64,000 nucleotides of DNA from Desulfonauticus sp. (GCA_030950395.1 JAUZRP010000014.1:1-64000), one strand, 5' to 3'; positions 46,832 to 59,859 are shown, counted from the stretch's first letter. Made by a program: numbers and translations. The notes: a model not told the origin generated them from the letters alone.

Positions 46832-48088
46832 ATGGATTTACGAGAAGAGATTTTGGATTTGGCTAAAAGGGCCAAGAATGCTTCTAAAAAGCTTGCTTAT
46901 GTAGATACGAACCAGAAAAATAAAGCTTTGTTGGAGTTAGCTTCCTTGTTGGAAGAAAACAAACAAAGTATTTTTAATGAAAATAAAAAAGACTTGGAGG
47001 CCGCTAAAGCTAGAGGGCTTTCTGCAGCCAAGATTGATAGGTTAAAAATAACGGATAAAGTTATTTGCTCTATGGTTCAGTCTTGCCGGGAAGTTGCTCA
47101 ATTTCCAGATCCTGTGGGACAGATTGAACATGTAGTTACTCGTCCTAGTGGTATTAGAGTAGGAAAAATGCGTATCCCTCTTGGAGTAATTGCCATAATT
47201 TATGAATCAAGGCCCAACGTGACTATAGATGCAGCTATTTTATGTTTAAAGGCAGGCAATGCAGTAATTTTACGAGGTGGCTCTGAGGCTTTTTATTCTA
47301 ACCAAATTTTGAGTTCTTTGATAAGTAAGGCTTTGGGTAAAGTAGGTATTTCTGAAGATGCAGTGTTAAGTTTACCTAGTCCTGATAGAAAGGCTGTGAG
47401 ATATCTTTTGGAATTGGAAGATTATATAGATGTAGTCATACCAAGAGGAGGGGAAGGTTTAATTAAAGCAGTAGTAGATCAGGCTAGAATGCCTGTTTTA
47501 AAACATTATAAGGGTGTATGCCATATTTATGTGCATGAGGATGCGGATTTAGAAATGGCTTTGAATATTGTTTATAATGCAAAAGTTCAAAGACCTGGAG
47601 TTTGTAATGCCTTAGAATGTCTGTTGGTGCATCAAAATATTGCTGCTAATTTTTTGCCTAAATTGGAAGAAAGATTAGAGCAGGCAGGAGTTGTTTTACA
47701 CGCGTGTGCAAAGTCTAATAAATTTTTTAAAAATAGTATATTAGCGTCTGAACAAGATTGGGGTAGGGAGTTTTTATCCCTTGATTTGGCCGTAAAAATG
47801 GTTTCTTCCTTTGAAGAAGCCTGTGAACATATTTCTTGCTATGGTTCTAATCATTCTGAAGCCATCATTACTACCAATTACCTTACAGCTATGCGTTTTT
47901 TAAGAGAAGTAGATGCCTCTGCTGTATTGGTCAATGCTTCTACTAGATTTAATGATGGTGGTGAGTTTGGTTTGGGAGCAGAAATAGGTATTTCTACGTC
48001 CAAATTGCATGCTTATGGTCCTATGGGGATAAAAGAACTTACCACTACCAAATTTATTGTTTTTGGAGAAGGTCAGATTAGGAATTAA
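46832..48088 (+). CDS. proA: Gamma-glutamyl phosphate reductase
   Basis: Second enzyme of proline synthesis: reduces glutamyl-5-phosphate to the semialdehyde using NADPH. The 418-aa protein has IPLGVIAIIYESRPNVTIDAA, LKAGNAVILRGGSEAF, the catalytic cysteine in VQRPGVCNALECLLVH and a C-terminal RFNDGGEFGLGAEIGISTSKLHAYGPMG. TTGAGGAGG is a strong ribosome-binding site. proB is not adjacent. Confidence 0.96.
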   Translation: MDLREEILDLAKRAKNASKKLAYVDTNQKNKALLELASLLEENKQSIFNENKKDLEAAKARGLSAAKIDRLKITDKVICSMVQSCREVAQFPDPVGQIEHVVTRPSGIRVGKMRIPLGVIAIIYESRPNVTIDAAILCLKAGNAVILRGGSEAFYSNQILSSLISKALGKVGISEDAVLSLPSPDRKAVRYLLELEDYIDVVIPRGGEGLIKAVVDQARMPVLKHYKGVCHIYVHEDADLEMALNIVYNAKVQRPGVCNALECLLVHQNIAANFLPKLEERLEQAGVVLHACAKSNKFFKNSILASEQDWGREFLSLDLAVKMVSSFEEACEHISCYGSNHSEAIITTNYLTAMRFLREVDASAVLVNASTRFNDGGEFGLGAEIGISTSKLHAYGPMGIKELTTTKFIVFGEGQIRN

Positions 48089-48092
48089 AACA

Positions 48093-51145
<3,053 letters not shown>

Positions 51146-51347
51146 TTTCTTATTGGTAATTAGTTGTTGGTGATTGGGCTATGGGTTATGGGATATTTTA
51201 GATATGTTAGATGTTCGAAATGTTCTAGAGGTGGAAGATGGATGTAGCTAGGGGGTGAATGGTGAGTAGTGAACTGTAACCTGTGAACAGTGAACTATGC
51301 TCTGTGGATTGAGGGGAAGAGGTAGGTCTATAGCAGCGATGTATTGT
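51146..51347. repeat. Degenerate short repeats after ligA
   Basis: The gap opens with variants of TTAGTAATT and TTGGTGATTGGG and later contains GTGAACTGTAACCTGTGAACAGTGAACT-like units (GTGAAC recurs at short intervals). It resembles the sequence after gatB. No gene or clear terminator is visible. Confidence 0.45.
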
Positions 51348-52679
51348 TTAAACAATGTTAAATTTTTTTAGTTTACGAAATAAGGTGGTTTTGTGGATGC
51401 CTAGTTCTTTGGCTGTAGCGGTTTTATTGTAATTATTTTTTTTTAACACTTTTAAAATAATTTCTTTTTCCATTTCTTGTTTATTCTTTTTTAAATCAGA
51501 AATTTCAGGAGTAAAACGTTTTATAGATACAATTTCTTCTGGCAAATGCGTTGTCTGGATCATTTTTTCCTGACATAAGATAAATGCTCTTTCTATAATG
51601 TTTTCCAATTCTCTAATGTTTCCTGGCCAGTGATAAGCCATTAATAAAGAAAGAGCTTCTGGTTCTATACCCTGAATAGATTTTTTTTCTATTCTATTTA
51701 AGCGCTTTATAAAAAACTGAACCAATAGAGGGATATCTTCTTTTCTTTCTCGTAAAGGAGGTAGCTCTATTTTTATCACGTTTAATCTATAATAAAGGTC
51801 TTCTCTGAATTTTTTTTCTTGAACTAACTGTTTTAAATCTTGATTGGTAGCAGCTATAATTCTTACATCTACTGTTTGAGAGCTTGTGCCTCCTAAGGGT
51901 TCAAAAGTTTTTTCCTGCAATACACGAAGCAGTTTTACCTGAGTAATAAGTGGCATCTCTGCTACTTCATCCAGAAATAAAGTGCCTTTATGAGCTAAAA
52001 CAAAGCGTCCTGGTTTGTCTTTTGTGGCTCCAGTAAAAGCCCCTTTTTTGTAACCAAATAATTCTGATTCGAGAAGGTTTTCTGGCAAAGCCCCACAATT
52101 TAGGGCAATAAAAGGATTGTCTTTCCTGGGACTCAAATTGTGAATAGTTCTGGCAATTACTTCTTTTCCTGTCCCTGTTTCTCCTAAAATTAATACCGTG
52201 CTAGAGCTTTCGGATATAGCAGGAAGAATTTCAAAAATTTGCTGCATCTTAGGAGAGCGGCTAATTAAATTGCCAACTTTATACTTACCTTCTAATTTTT
52301 GTCTAAGGCTTTCTAGTTCGCTAAGATCTCTAAAAGTTTCTGCGCCGCCAATAATTTTGCCCTGGGAATCACGTAGTACTGCAGTAGAAACACTGATGGG
52401 AATTTTATTGCCGTTAAAATCAATAATGTAAGTTGTTTTCCCTATAATAGGACGTCCTGTTTTTAAAGTCTGACGCAAAGCGCAATCTGTTTCACACATA
52501 CTGGAGCGAAAAACTTCTGCACATAGTTTTCCTAAAACTTCATCTTTTTTTAATCCAGTAATTTCTTCTGCTGCCCGATTAAAATACGTAATACGCCAGT
52601 TTAAATCTACTGTAAAAACTCCATCTGAAATACTTTCCAGAATAGATTCAGCTCCAATAAGATGAGTTTTAACTGGCAT
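51348..52679 (-). CDS. PAS-domain sigma-54-dependent transcriptional activator
   Basis: A 443-aa activator. The N-terminal PAS domain (about 10-120) carries a cysteine cluster, CAEVFRSSMCETDC (C53, C62, C66), suggesting redox or metal sensing. The AAA+ domain has GETGTGKE (166-173), GAFTGATKD and LFLDEVAEM, followed by a Fis-type helix-turn-helix (YNKTATAKELGIHKTTLFRKLKKF). There is no receiver domain. A small gene lies just upstream on the same strand and may be co-transcribed. Targets are unknown. Confidence 0.92.
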   Translation of the reverse strand: MPVKTHLIGAESILESISDGVFTVDLNWRITYFNRAAEEITGLKKDEVLGKLCAEVFRSSMCETDCALRQTLKTGRPIIGKTTYIIDFNGNKIPISVSTAVLRDSQGKIIGGAETFRDLSELESLRQKLEGKYKVGNLISRSPKMQQIFEILPAISESSSTVLILGETGTGKEVIARTIHNLSPRKDNPFIALNCGALPENLLESELFGYKKGAFTGATKDKPGRFVLAHKGTLFLDEVAEMPLITQVKLLRVLQEKTFEPLGGTSSQTVDVRIIAATNQDLKQLVQEKKFREDLYYRLNVIKIELPPLRERKEDIPLLVQFFIKRLNRIEKKSIQGIEPEALSLLMAYHWPGNIRELENIIERAFILCQEKMIQTTHLPEEIVSIKRFTPEISDLKKNKQEMEKEIILKVLKKNNYNKTATAKELGIHKTTLFRKLKKFNIV

Positions 52680-52726
52680 AAGGGTAAAAAAGAGTTAGAG
52701 TATAAAATAAAACGCTAACTATATGT

Positions 52727-52942
52727 TTATTTGTGGTTGGCTAGCATTTTTTTACAGGTTCTGAGTTGTAATTCCTGTAAAATAATGCTTTCGTAATTTT
52801 GGTTTAAAGAAAAAGAATTTTTTTCTAAAAAACTATTTAAAAAATGAGTCTCTTCCCAAAAATCCAAAAGCTCTTCGTCTTCTAATGTTTTTATTTCTTC
52901 TTCTAAAGTGAGCTCCAGTTTTTCTAATAAAACTTTTCCCAT
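52727..52942 (-). CDS. Small acidic protein of unknown function
   Basis: A 71-aa protein, not recognised. It is Leu/Glu-rich and probably helical (LLEKLELTLEEEIKTLEDEELLDFWEE), with a single cysteine near the C-terminus. AAAGGAGG (52949-52956) lies 6 nt before the ATG, which makes translation very likely. It sits 47 nt before the PAS/sigma-54 regulator on the same strand. Confidence 0.72.
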   Translation of the reverse strand: MGKVLLEKLELTLEEEIKTLEDEELLDFWEETHFLNSFLEKNSFSLNQNYESIILQELQLRTCKKMLANHK

Positions 52943-53048
52943 TCACGTCCTCCTTTCAAGGGTAATTTTATAACTCAAGATAGAGTGCTTTGACAACTAT
53001 TAATTACAGGATTCAAAAATAATTGAATAAAAAAAATAGGAAGATAGG

Positions 53049-53066
53049 GTCAATTTGTAAATTGAC
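53049..53066. promoter_or_regulatory. Palindromic operator-like site
   Basis: GTCAATTT and AAATTGAC form a perfect 8-bp inverted repeat around GT. It lies about 100 nt upstream of the 71-aa gene and the sigma-54 regulator, on the opposite side from mfd. Size and symmetry fit a dimeric repressor or activator site; no T tract follows, so it is not a typical terminator. Confidence 0.4.
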
Positions 53067-53172
53067 TGCCCAAATACCCATAACTCTCATCTGAGCAGCG
53101 ATTAATTCTAACTTTTTTAAATAACCCTAGCTTTTTATAGACAAAAAAAGGCTCTTAGTTTATAGGATCCCT

Positions 53173-53292
53173 CTGTAAAAACTAATTTAAAGTTAAACAG
53201 AAACTTAACGATAAAATTTTTTAATCATTTAAACTAGTTACAGTTTAAAAATTTAATCAAAAACGCCAATTTTGGGCTTTTGCAGTTACGTC
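53173..53292 (+). repeat. Dispersed MITE/REP-like element, copy E
   Basis: The right half is very close to copy A: AAAAACGCCAATTTTGGGC followed by TTTTGCAGTTACGT. The core reads TTTAAACTAGTTACAGTTT. The left end is degenerate (CTGTAAAAACTAATTTAAAG, then ACAG), but CTGT and ACAG keep the small hairpin. It sits just upstream of mfd. Confidence 0.78.
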
Positions 53293-53364
53293 TTATAGGA
53301 CATTTTTGCCAAAAGAGGGTGTGGTCGACAAATTAATTTTTTAATTAAATTAGTTAGTTAAAAT

Positions 53365-56300
53365 ATGATCCTGAAAAAATTAATAGATAGTCTAAACAAA
53401 ACTAATGAAATTTACATTCAAAAATCTGGAGCATGTAGCCAAATAAAACTCAGTTCTTTTTTTATAAAGCGAGGTACAAATGTAATTTTTTTAATTAAAG
53501 AGGAAATAGAAGATTATAAAAATTTAGTTAAACTTTTTAATTTGTCTCATACGATATTTTTCCCTGATTTTTTACACGAACAATCTCAAAATTTATGGCC
53601 TAATATTTTTAGTTCTTTTTATTCCCTTCTTTTTTCTCAACAACCTAAGTTGATTTTTATTCCTTTATCTTTTTTATTTTTACGTGTACCAGAAAAAAAA
53701 TTTTTTTTAGATAATATTATTCACTTAAATGTTGGTGAGGATATAGATTTAGAATACATTTTAGAGACTCTAACTGTATTTAATTATAAAAAGGTTGTTC
53801 AAGTAACAGAACCAGGAGAATTTGCACTAAGAGGAGATGTTTTGGATATATTTTGTCCAATAATGAATTCTCCTTTTAGGATAGAGTTATTCGGGGATAC
53901 TATAGATCAAATTAGAGTTTTTGAACCTGTATCTCAAAAATCTATAAAACAAGTAAATTCTATAAAAATTACACCCTATTTTTTATCTAGCACAGAAACA
54001 GATTCTTTAAACTATTTAAAATCCATAGGTGAAATAGAAGATGTAAAAGAGTATAATTTTTTTGGCTTATATCAAAAAAATTTGATTAGCATTTTAGATT
54101 ATCTTCAAAAAAAGATTTTATTTATACCTCATGCTGAAGAGTTTGTTTTCTCTTCAAAAGAGTATGAAAAGAGCATAAGCCTTTTTTGTAAAGAGAACAA
54201 ACTTCCTTTCATTTATTTATTTTTTCAACAGCAAGAATTAAAAAAAATGTTGTCCAAAGAAAAAAAAGTATTTTTTTATTATATTCCCCAAAAAAGCACG
54301 TCAACAGAATCGATTACTTTAGAAGAAGATGAATTATTTTCCTCTGATGATTTATTTTGGAAACCAGAAGATAAAATTAGACCATTTAAAACTCTTAAAA
54401 AATATCTTCCAGATTGGCTTAAAGAATATAAACAGGTAATTTTGAGTTTTAAATCTGCCCAAATTAGAGATAAAGTGATTAAGGCCTTAGGTGATAATTT
54501 ATTTAACGTAAAATATAATTTTGAATTTCATATCCCAGGTCTGTATGCCTTAATTTCTCCTCTAACTAAAGGTTATATCTTAAAATGGGATAATAGTCTT
54601 ATTTTAAGCACAGATCTTTTATTTCCTACTGTTAAATATAAACGAAAAGATTTTCAAGGCTTAAAATCCTACGAAGAACTTTCTGAAGGGGATTTAGTGG
54701 TTCATAGAGATTATGGTATAGCTATTTTTTCTGGTTTAAAAACTCTTCAGTTTTCTAATATAAAGGGAGAATACTTACTTCTAGTTTATGCTAATGAAGA
54801 CAAACTTTATTTACCTGTAGAAAAAATAAATTTAATTCAAAAGTACAAAGGGCCTGAAGGAATAGTACCACCCTTAGATAAACTGGGTGGCACAAGATGG
54901 AGCAACGTAAAAGAAAGAGTTAGAAAAGAAATTGCCAAAATTGCTAAAGATTTAGTAGAAATTTATGCTTATAGAAAAATAGCTAAACGTCATTCTTATA
55001 GTCCTTTAGATGAAGAGTATTATGAATTTGAAGCAAGTTTTGGTTTTGAAGAGACTTTAGATCAAAGTAAGGCCATTGCAGAAGTAATGGCTGATATGGA
55101 AAAAGAAGAGCCTATGGACAGGTTGATTTGTGGAGATGTTGGGTTTGGTAAAACAGAAGTAGCTATGCGAGCAGCCTTTAGAGCTGTAAAAGATGGTCAT
55201 CAGGTTTGTGTATTGTGTCCTACAACGATTTTGGCGGAGCAACACTTTCGCAACTTTCAAAAAAGAATGTCTCCTTTTGGGGTGAAAGTGGGGATGTTAA
55301 GTAGATTTGTTAGTTTTTCAGTGCAAAAAAAAATTATTAGTGAAGTAAAAAAAGGACAGATAGATATTTTAATTGGAACTCATCGAGTATTGTCAAAAGA
55401 TGTAGAAATACCTAATTTGTCTTTGTTGATTTTAGATGAAGAACAAAAATTTGGAGTTAAGCATAAAGAAAAGTTAAAAAAGATAAAAAAAGAAGTGGAC
55501 GTTTTAACCCTTACAGCCACTCCCATTCCAAGGACTTTACAATTATCTTTGTCTGGCATTCGCAGCTTGAGTATTATAGAAACTCCACCACCAGCAAGAA
55601 AGCCTGTCAAAACCGAGCTTTTGGAAAGAGATTTAGAAAAATTAAAATCTATTTTAGAATTTGAATTAAATAGACATGGGCAAATTTTTTGGGTTTACAA
55701 CAGAGTGCAAGGCTTAAATGCTGTGGCTGAGAGAGTAAAACATATAGCCCCTGGGGCAAAAGTAGCTATAGCCCACGGTCAAATGAGAGAAAAAGAATTA
55801 GAAGAGGTAATGTATCAATTTTATAAAGGTCATATAGATATTCTAGTCTGTACCTCAATTATAGAATCGGGCCTAGACTTTCCTAACGTCAATACCTTGA
55901 TTATAGATAATGCTCATTTGTTTGGTCTTGGACAATTGTATCAATTGCGGGGTAGGGTAGGTCGCTCCGATAAGCAGGCTTTTGCTTATTTTTTAGTGCC
56001 TAGCTTAAAAAAATTGGCCCCCAAAGCTAAAAAGCGTTTAAAAGTAATTTTATCTTTTGACTATCTTGGAGCAGGTTTTCGGTTGGCAATGGAAGATTTA
56101 CGACTTAGAGGAGCAGGAAATATTTTAGGTGAAGCTCAAAGTGGACAAATAGGAAAGATAGGGTTAGACTTATTTTTGGAAATGCTTCACGAAGAAGTAA
56201 AAATTTTACAGGGACAAAGAGTTTATTCGCCAAAAGAACCAGAAATAGATCTCAAATTAGAAGCTTATATCCCAGCTGAATATATTACTGATAAAAAAGA

Positions 56301-56697
56301 AAGATTGCATTATTATCGCTTATTAGCCAATTCTAATTGTAATGATTCAAGAGAAAATGTAATCTTAGCAGAAATTAAAGATAGATATGGTTCGTTTCCA
56401 AAACAATTAGTTAATTTTATTAATCTAATGCAATTAAAAAGTCAGGCTAGATTACTTGGTATAAGTAAAATTTATATTAAAAATAATTCTTGCTTTTTAA
56501 AATGGGAACAAGATAGTTTTAATTTAGATCTTAACAAATTAATAATCTGGATAAAAAATAATAAAGCACAATTACTTCCTACTGGAGAAATAAAATTAAA
56601 TTTAAAAACAAACGATATTTTATCTACAATTAAGAATATATTGAAAGATATACAAAAGATAGTTTTAAATGACAATGGTAAAATGTCTATACATTAG
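53365..56697 (+). CDS. mfd: Transcription-repair coupling factor Mfd
   Basis: Removes stalled RNA polymerase and recruits UvrA to lesions. The 1110-aa protein has the UvrB-like N-terminal part (VTEPGEFALRGDVLDIFCP), the CarD-type RNA-polymerase-interacting domain (LSEGDLVVHRDYGIAIFSG), and the translocase with Walker A ICGDVGFGKTEVAMRAAF, the DEEQ box LDEEQKFGVKHKEKLK and TATPIPRTLQLSLSG. The QLRGRVGRSDKQAFAYF motif and the C-terminal TRCF domain follow. No strong ribosome-binding site precedes the ATG. It heads the block running to rpsT. Confidence 0.96.
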   Translation: MILKKLIDSLNKTNEIYIQKSGACSQIKLSSFFIKRGTNVIFLIKEEIEDYKNLVKLFNLSHTIFFPDFLHEQSQNLWPNIFSSFYSLLFSQQPKLIFIPLSFLFLRVPEKKFFLDNIIHLNVGEDIDLEYILETLTVFNYKKVVQVTEPGEFALRGDVLDIFCPIMNSPFRIELFGDTIDQIRVFEPVSQKSIKQVNSIKITPYFLSSTETDSLNYLKSIGEIEDVKEYNFFGLYQKNLISILDYLQKKILFIPHAEEFVFSSKEYEKSISLFCKENKLPFIYLFFQQQELKKMLSKEKKVFFYYIPQKSTSTESITLEEDELFSSDDLFWKPEDKIRPFKTLKKYLPDWLKEYKQVILSFKSAQIRDKVIKALGDNLFNVKYNFEFHIPGLYALISPLTKGYILKWDNSLILSTDLLFPTVKYKRKDFQGLKSYEELSEGDLVVHRDYGIAIFSGLKTLQFSNIKGEYLLLVYANEDKLYLPVEKINLIQKYKGPEGIVPPLDKLGGTRWSNVKERVRKEIAKIAKDLVEIYAYRKIAKRHSYSPLDEEYYEFEASFGFEETLDQSKAIAEVMADMEKEEPMDRLICGDVGFGKTEVAMRAAFRAVKDGHQVCVLCPTTILAEQHFRNFQKRMSPFGVKVGMLSRFVSFSVQKKIISEVKKGQIDILIGTHRVLSKDVEIPNLSLLILDEEQKFGVKHKEKLKKIKKEVDVLTLTATPIPRTLQLSLSGIRSLSIIETPPPARKPVKTELLERDLEKLKSILEFELNRHGQIFWVYNRVQGLNAVAERVKHIAPGAKVAIAHGQMREKELEEVMYQFYKGHIDILVCTSIIESGLDFPNVNTLIIDNAHLFGLGQLYQLRGRVGRSDKQAFAYFLVPSLKKLAPKAKKRLKVILSFDYLGAGFRLAMEDLRLRGAGNILGEAQSGQIGKIGLDLFLEMLHEEVKILQGQRVYSPKEPEIDLKLEAYIPAEYITDKKERLHYYRLLANSNCNDSRENVILAEIKDRYGSFPKQLVNFINLMQLKSQARLLGISKIYIKNNSCFLKWEQDSFNLDLNKLIIWIKNNKAQLLPTGEIKLNLKTNDILSTIKNILKDIQKIVLNDNGKMSIH

Positions 56698-56839
56698 TTT
56701 TCAAAATAGATAAATTTGAGTTTAATGTCCAATATTTAAAGATAGTTTTATTGAAAGTTTTTTGGGATGGTTGTAAGCCATAAGGTATTTATTTTAAACT
56801 AAATAATTTAAAGAGATGTTTAAATTATAATTAGGTAAG

Positions 56840-57796
56840 ATGGATAAAAGATTTTTTTTGCAAGATAGTTTTAGCAAGCATATTTGTTTTATCTTGATTT
56901 TTATTTTGATATGTTGGGGATGTAAGTTTAATAAAGTCCCTGTGGGGGCTGTTGCATCTATTAATGGCGACTATATCTATTTGGATGACTTAGAAAAACA
57001 ATATGATTTTATTCATTTTGAATATGAAGGCAATTTAAATATTGCAGACATAAAGAAAGAGTATAGAAAAGAACTTTTAAATTTATTTTTTTATAAGTTA
57101 GTAAAACAAACTTTGCAAGAGAAAGGATTATTGGTTGGAAATAAAGAATTAGAAAAAGAGATCAATAAAATAAAATCAGATTATCCTCCTGGAGAATTTA
57201 AAAAGATGTTGATTGAAGAATGTATAGATTATGATAGTTGGAAAAAATTTTTAAAAATGAACTTGAATATTAAAAAATTTATTAATTTGGTAGTAAAACC
57301 AAAGATTAAAATAACGTTTAAAGAAGTTGAAGATTATTATAAAAAGCATTTTAAAGATTTTTATATTCCTAATATGGTCAGTTTTACAGTATTTTATTCT
57401 ACTGATAAGGATATTTTACTAAAGATTAAAAATAGCAAATTAAAATTTAAAAAAGATGATAATAAGATGATAGATGAAATAAAAAAGAAGTATCCTTCGG
57501 TAATTGTGCATCATTATTTGTTTAAATTAAATCAGACTCCTTCCCTTTGGAAAAAAGTCATTGAAATTACACCAGAAGGTAATTTTAGTACAATAAAAAA
57601 CGACAAAAGAGGTTTTTATTTACTTTTTATAAACAGGCAATATCCAGCAAAGTATTTGGAACCAGCTCAAGCTTATCCTATTATAGAAAATGTTATTTTG
57701 CAACAAAAGCTTAATGCTTATTTGTTAAATTGGTTTAAGAACAAATTGAGTACATCTAATATAATGATAAGTAAATTGTTATTAGAAAATAAATAA
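56840..57796 (+). CDS. SurA/PpiC-like putative lipoprotein chaperone
   Basis: A 318-aa protein with a hydrophobic leader ending in a lipobox-like CWGC, then a SurA-type N-terminal chaperone region (VASINGDYIYLDDLEKQYDF, CIDYDSWKKFLKMNL). The C-terminal domain resembles a parvulin but is poorly conserved, so isomerase activity is doubtful. It directly precedes a second SurA-like gene, and the pair probably assists outer-membrane protein folding. Confidence 0.78.
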   Translation: MDKRFFLQDSFSKHICFILIFILICWGCKFNKVPVGAVASINGDYIYLDDLEKQYDFIHFEYEGNLNIADIKKEYRKELLNLFFYKLVKQTLQEKGLLVGNKELEKEINKIKSDYPPGEFKKMLIEECIDYDSWKKFLKMNLNIKKFINLVVKPKIKITFKEVEDYYKKHFKDFYIPNMVSFTVFYSTDKDILLKIKNSKLKFKKDDNKMIDEIKKKYPSVIVHHYLFKLNQTPSLWKKVIEITPEGNFSTIKNDKRGFYLLFINRQYPAKYLEPAQAYPIIENVILQQKLNAYLLNWFKNKLSTSNIMISKLLLENK

Positions 57797-57933
57797 TTTT
57801 TTTGTATGCTGTTAAATTTTATGAAATATAAAAATTAGGATCGATCTTTATATAAAATAAGGTGTTTTAATATTTTAATGGATTTTTTTGGGATAAATTT
57901 TTAAAATATTATGTTTTAATAAGGGTAGTTAAT

Positions 57934-58875
57934 ATGAAGGGATTAAGAAAAATTTTTATTTTATTTTTGGTAATATTTTATTTTTTACAAGTTAGAAATT
58001 ATTTAGTATTTGCAACAGAAGTAGTTGATAGAATCGTAGCTATTGTAGATGGTGAGATTATTACTTTAATGGATTTAAATCAAAGATTAAAACCTTATTT
58101 AAAACAATTTCAAGGAAGAATACTTACAGATCAAGATAAAAAAATAATTTTAAAATTAAAAAAGAAGATATTAGATCAAATGATTGATGATATTCTTATA
58201 AAAAAAGTAGCAGAAAAGTACAAATTAAAAGTTTCTGATTTAGAAGTTAAAAATTATATAGATAAGATTAGAGAAGAAAATGGTCTTACTTTAGATGAAT
58301 TTAAAAAGCAGCTAAAATTGCAAGGTTTAACTTATAAACAATTTTATAATAAAGTAAAAGATGATATGTTGAGAAATAGAATTGTTTCTGCCTTGGTTAG
58401 AAGAAAAGTAGTAGTAACTGACGAAGAGATTTTAAATTATTATAAGAAAAAATTTAAACAATCTATGAAGAAAAAATTTTGTTTAAAAATTATTTTGTTG
58501 TCTTCTAAAGGGAAGGCAGAAGAGGTTTATCAGAAATTAAAAAAAGGAAATTTGACCTTTGAAAGAGCTGCTCAAATCTATAGCATAGGACCTTATAAAA
58601 ATGGAGATTTGGGATGTCTTAATTATAGTGATTTAAATAGTTCCTGGAAAAAAGTATTAGCTAATTTAAAACCAGGTGAAATTGCTTTACCTTTTGAATT
58701 TCAAAACCGGTGGGTTATTTTAAAGTTGGTAAAAATAAAACAAGAGTCAGCAAAACCTTTGAAAAATGTTAAAGAAAAGATTAGACAAGAGATTTATAGA
58801 CAAAAATTCGTTAAATTGTTTAATGAATTTATTCAAAAACTAAGAAAAGATGCAGTAATAGATATTAAATTATAA
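57934..58875 (+). CDS. surA: Periplasmic chaperone / peptidyl-prolyl isomerase SurA-like
   Basis: A 313-aa exported protein. The N-terminal signal (IFILFLVIFYFLQV) is followed by VVDRIVAIVDGEIITLMDLNQRL, typical of SurA. One parvulin domain follows (about 190-285: EEVYQKLKKGNLTFERAAQIYSIGPYKNGDLG, LKPGEIALPFEF), where E. coli SurA has two. It probably chaperones outer-membrane proteins. Clustering with rodZ, recO and glyQS fits Desulfovibrionales-type gene order (from memory, not checked). Confidence 0.88.
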   Translation: MKGLRKIFILFLVIFYFLQVRNYLVFATEVVDRIVAIVDGEIITLMDLNQRLKPYLKQFQGRILTDQDKKIILKLKKKILDQMIDDILIKKVAEKYKLKVSDLEVKNYIDKIREENGLTLDEFKKQLKLQGLTYKQFYNKVKDDMLRNRIVSALVRRKVVVTDEEILNYYKKKFKQSMKKKFCLKIILLSSKGKAEEVYQKLKKGNLTFERAAQIYSIGPYKNGDLGCLNYSDLNSSWKKVLANLKPGEIALPFEFQNRWVILKLVKIKQESAKPLKNVKEKIRQEIYRQKFVKLFNEFIQKLRKDAVIDIKL

Positions 58876-58965
58876 ATTAAATATATGTTTCTATTTAATG
58901 GTGAAAATTTTAGATGTTTTGTTTTTAATTTTAATAAAATTAAAAATGTAAATATGGAGTAAACT

Positions 58966-59859
58966 ATGTCTTTAGGAGATATTGGTAAACAATTAAAAGA
59001 GGTCAGAGAAGAAAAGAAAATAACTTTAGAGCAAGTACATCAAAAAATAAAAGTTGGTATTCATATTTTAAAAGCAATTGAAGATGGTAATGACAAAGGA
59101 TTACCTCATCCTATTTATACTCGAAGTTTTATAAAAGAATACGCAAAATTTTTAGGGTTAGATTGGAAAAGAATAGTAGATGTATATAGTGAATTTTATA
59201 ATATTGATAATAGAGTAGATCAAATTGACAAATTACCAACCACTAGTGAAAGTTCTGATAAAAATTATAGAAAAAAGATTATCTGGATTGTTATTATTAT
59301 TGTTATCTTTGTAATCATTTTGCTAAATAAAAATTCTCAACATTTAGTTAAGAAACAAAAATTATTTACCAACTCATCTTTGACAAAGAATAATTCTTTG
59401 AATAATTCTTTTTCAAATTCATCCAATGTGATAATTCCTAAATTTAAAAAGGATCTAAGCAATAAACAATTTAATTCTTCTGAAAATAATCAAAGCAAGT
59501 CTTCTAAAGATATTAATCATAATAAAAATAATACTAAAGAATTAAAGATAACTCCTAAGTCTAAGGATACAATTTTAAAACAAAACAAGCAAAATAATTC
59601 TACAGCAGTTTTTGAACAAAGAGTAAAGATTATCGCAAAAGAGCAATGTTGGGTACAAGCTAAAATGGATGATATTATAAAAGAATATTATCTTTACAAA
59701 AATGATAAAGTAAATTTAAAATTTAAAAATTATTTGGATTTAAAATTAGGTAATGCTGCTGGAGTTGACGTTTATTTTAATGATAAAAAGATAAGTTTCA
59801 ATGCAACAGAAGGACAGGTGAAGATTTTACATTTTCCTCCTCAGAAAAATAAGAGATAA
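58966..59859 (+). CDS. rodZ: RodZ-like cell-shape protein
   Basis: A 297-aa protein with an N-terminal HTH_25 domain that binds MreB in RodZ (IGKQLKEVREEKKITLEQVHQKIK, YTRSFIKEYAKFLGLD). One membrane helix (about 105-122, IIWIVIIIVIFVIILL), a Ser/Asn/Lys-rich linker and a C-terminal DUF4115-type beta domain (AKEQCWVQAKMDDIIKEYYLY) follow. The linker is unusually Asn-rich, in line with the AT-rich genome. It helps to organise rod shape. Confidence 0.92.
   Translation: MSLGDIGKQLKEVREEKKITLEQVHQKIKVGIHILKAIEDGNDKGLPHPIYTRSFIKEYAKFLGLDWKRIVDVYSEFYNIDNRVDQIDKLPTTSESSDKNYRKKIIWIVIIIVIFVIILLNKNSQHLVKKQKLFTNSSLTKNNSLNNSFSNSSNVIIPKFKKDLSNKQFNSSENNQSKSSKDINHNKNNTKELKITPKSKDTILKQNKQNNSTAVFEQRVKIIAKEQCWVQAKMDDIIKEYYLYKNDKVNLKFKNYLDLKLGNAAGVDVYFNDKKISFNATEGQVKILHFPPQKNKR

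Larger units (their letters stand above)
52943..53364. other. Long divergent intergenic region before mfd
   Basis: 422 nt between the minus-strand regulator unit and mfd. It contains the inverted repeat GTCAATTT-GT-AAATTGAC (53049-53066), repeat copy E (53173-53292), and a TTGACA at 52992-52997 with no clear -10. Promoters for both directions must lie here. No gene is visible. Confidence 0.5.
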
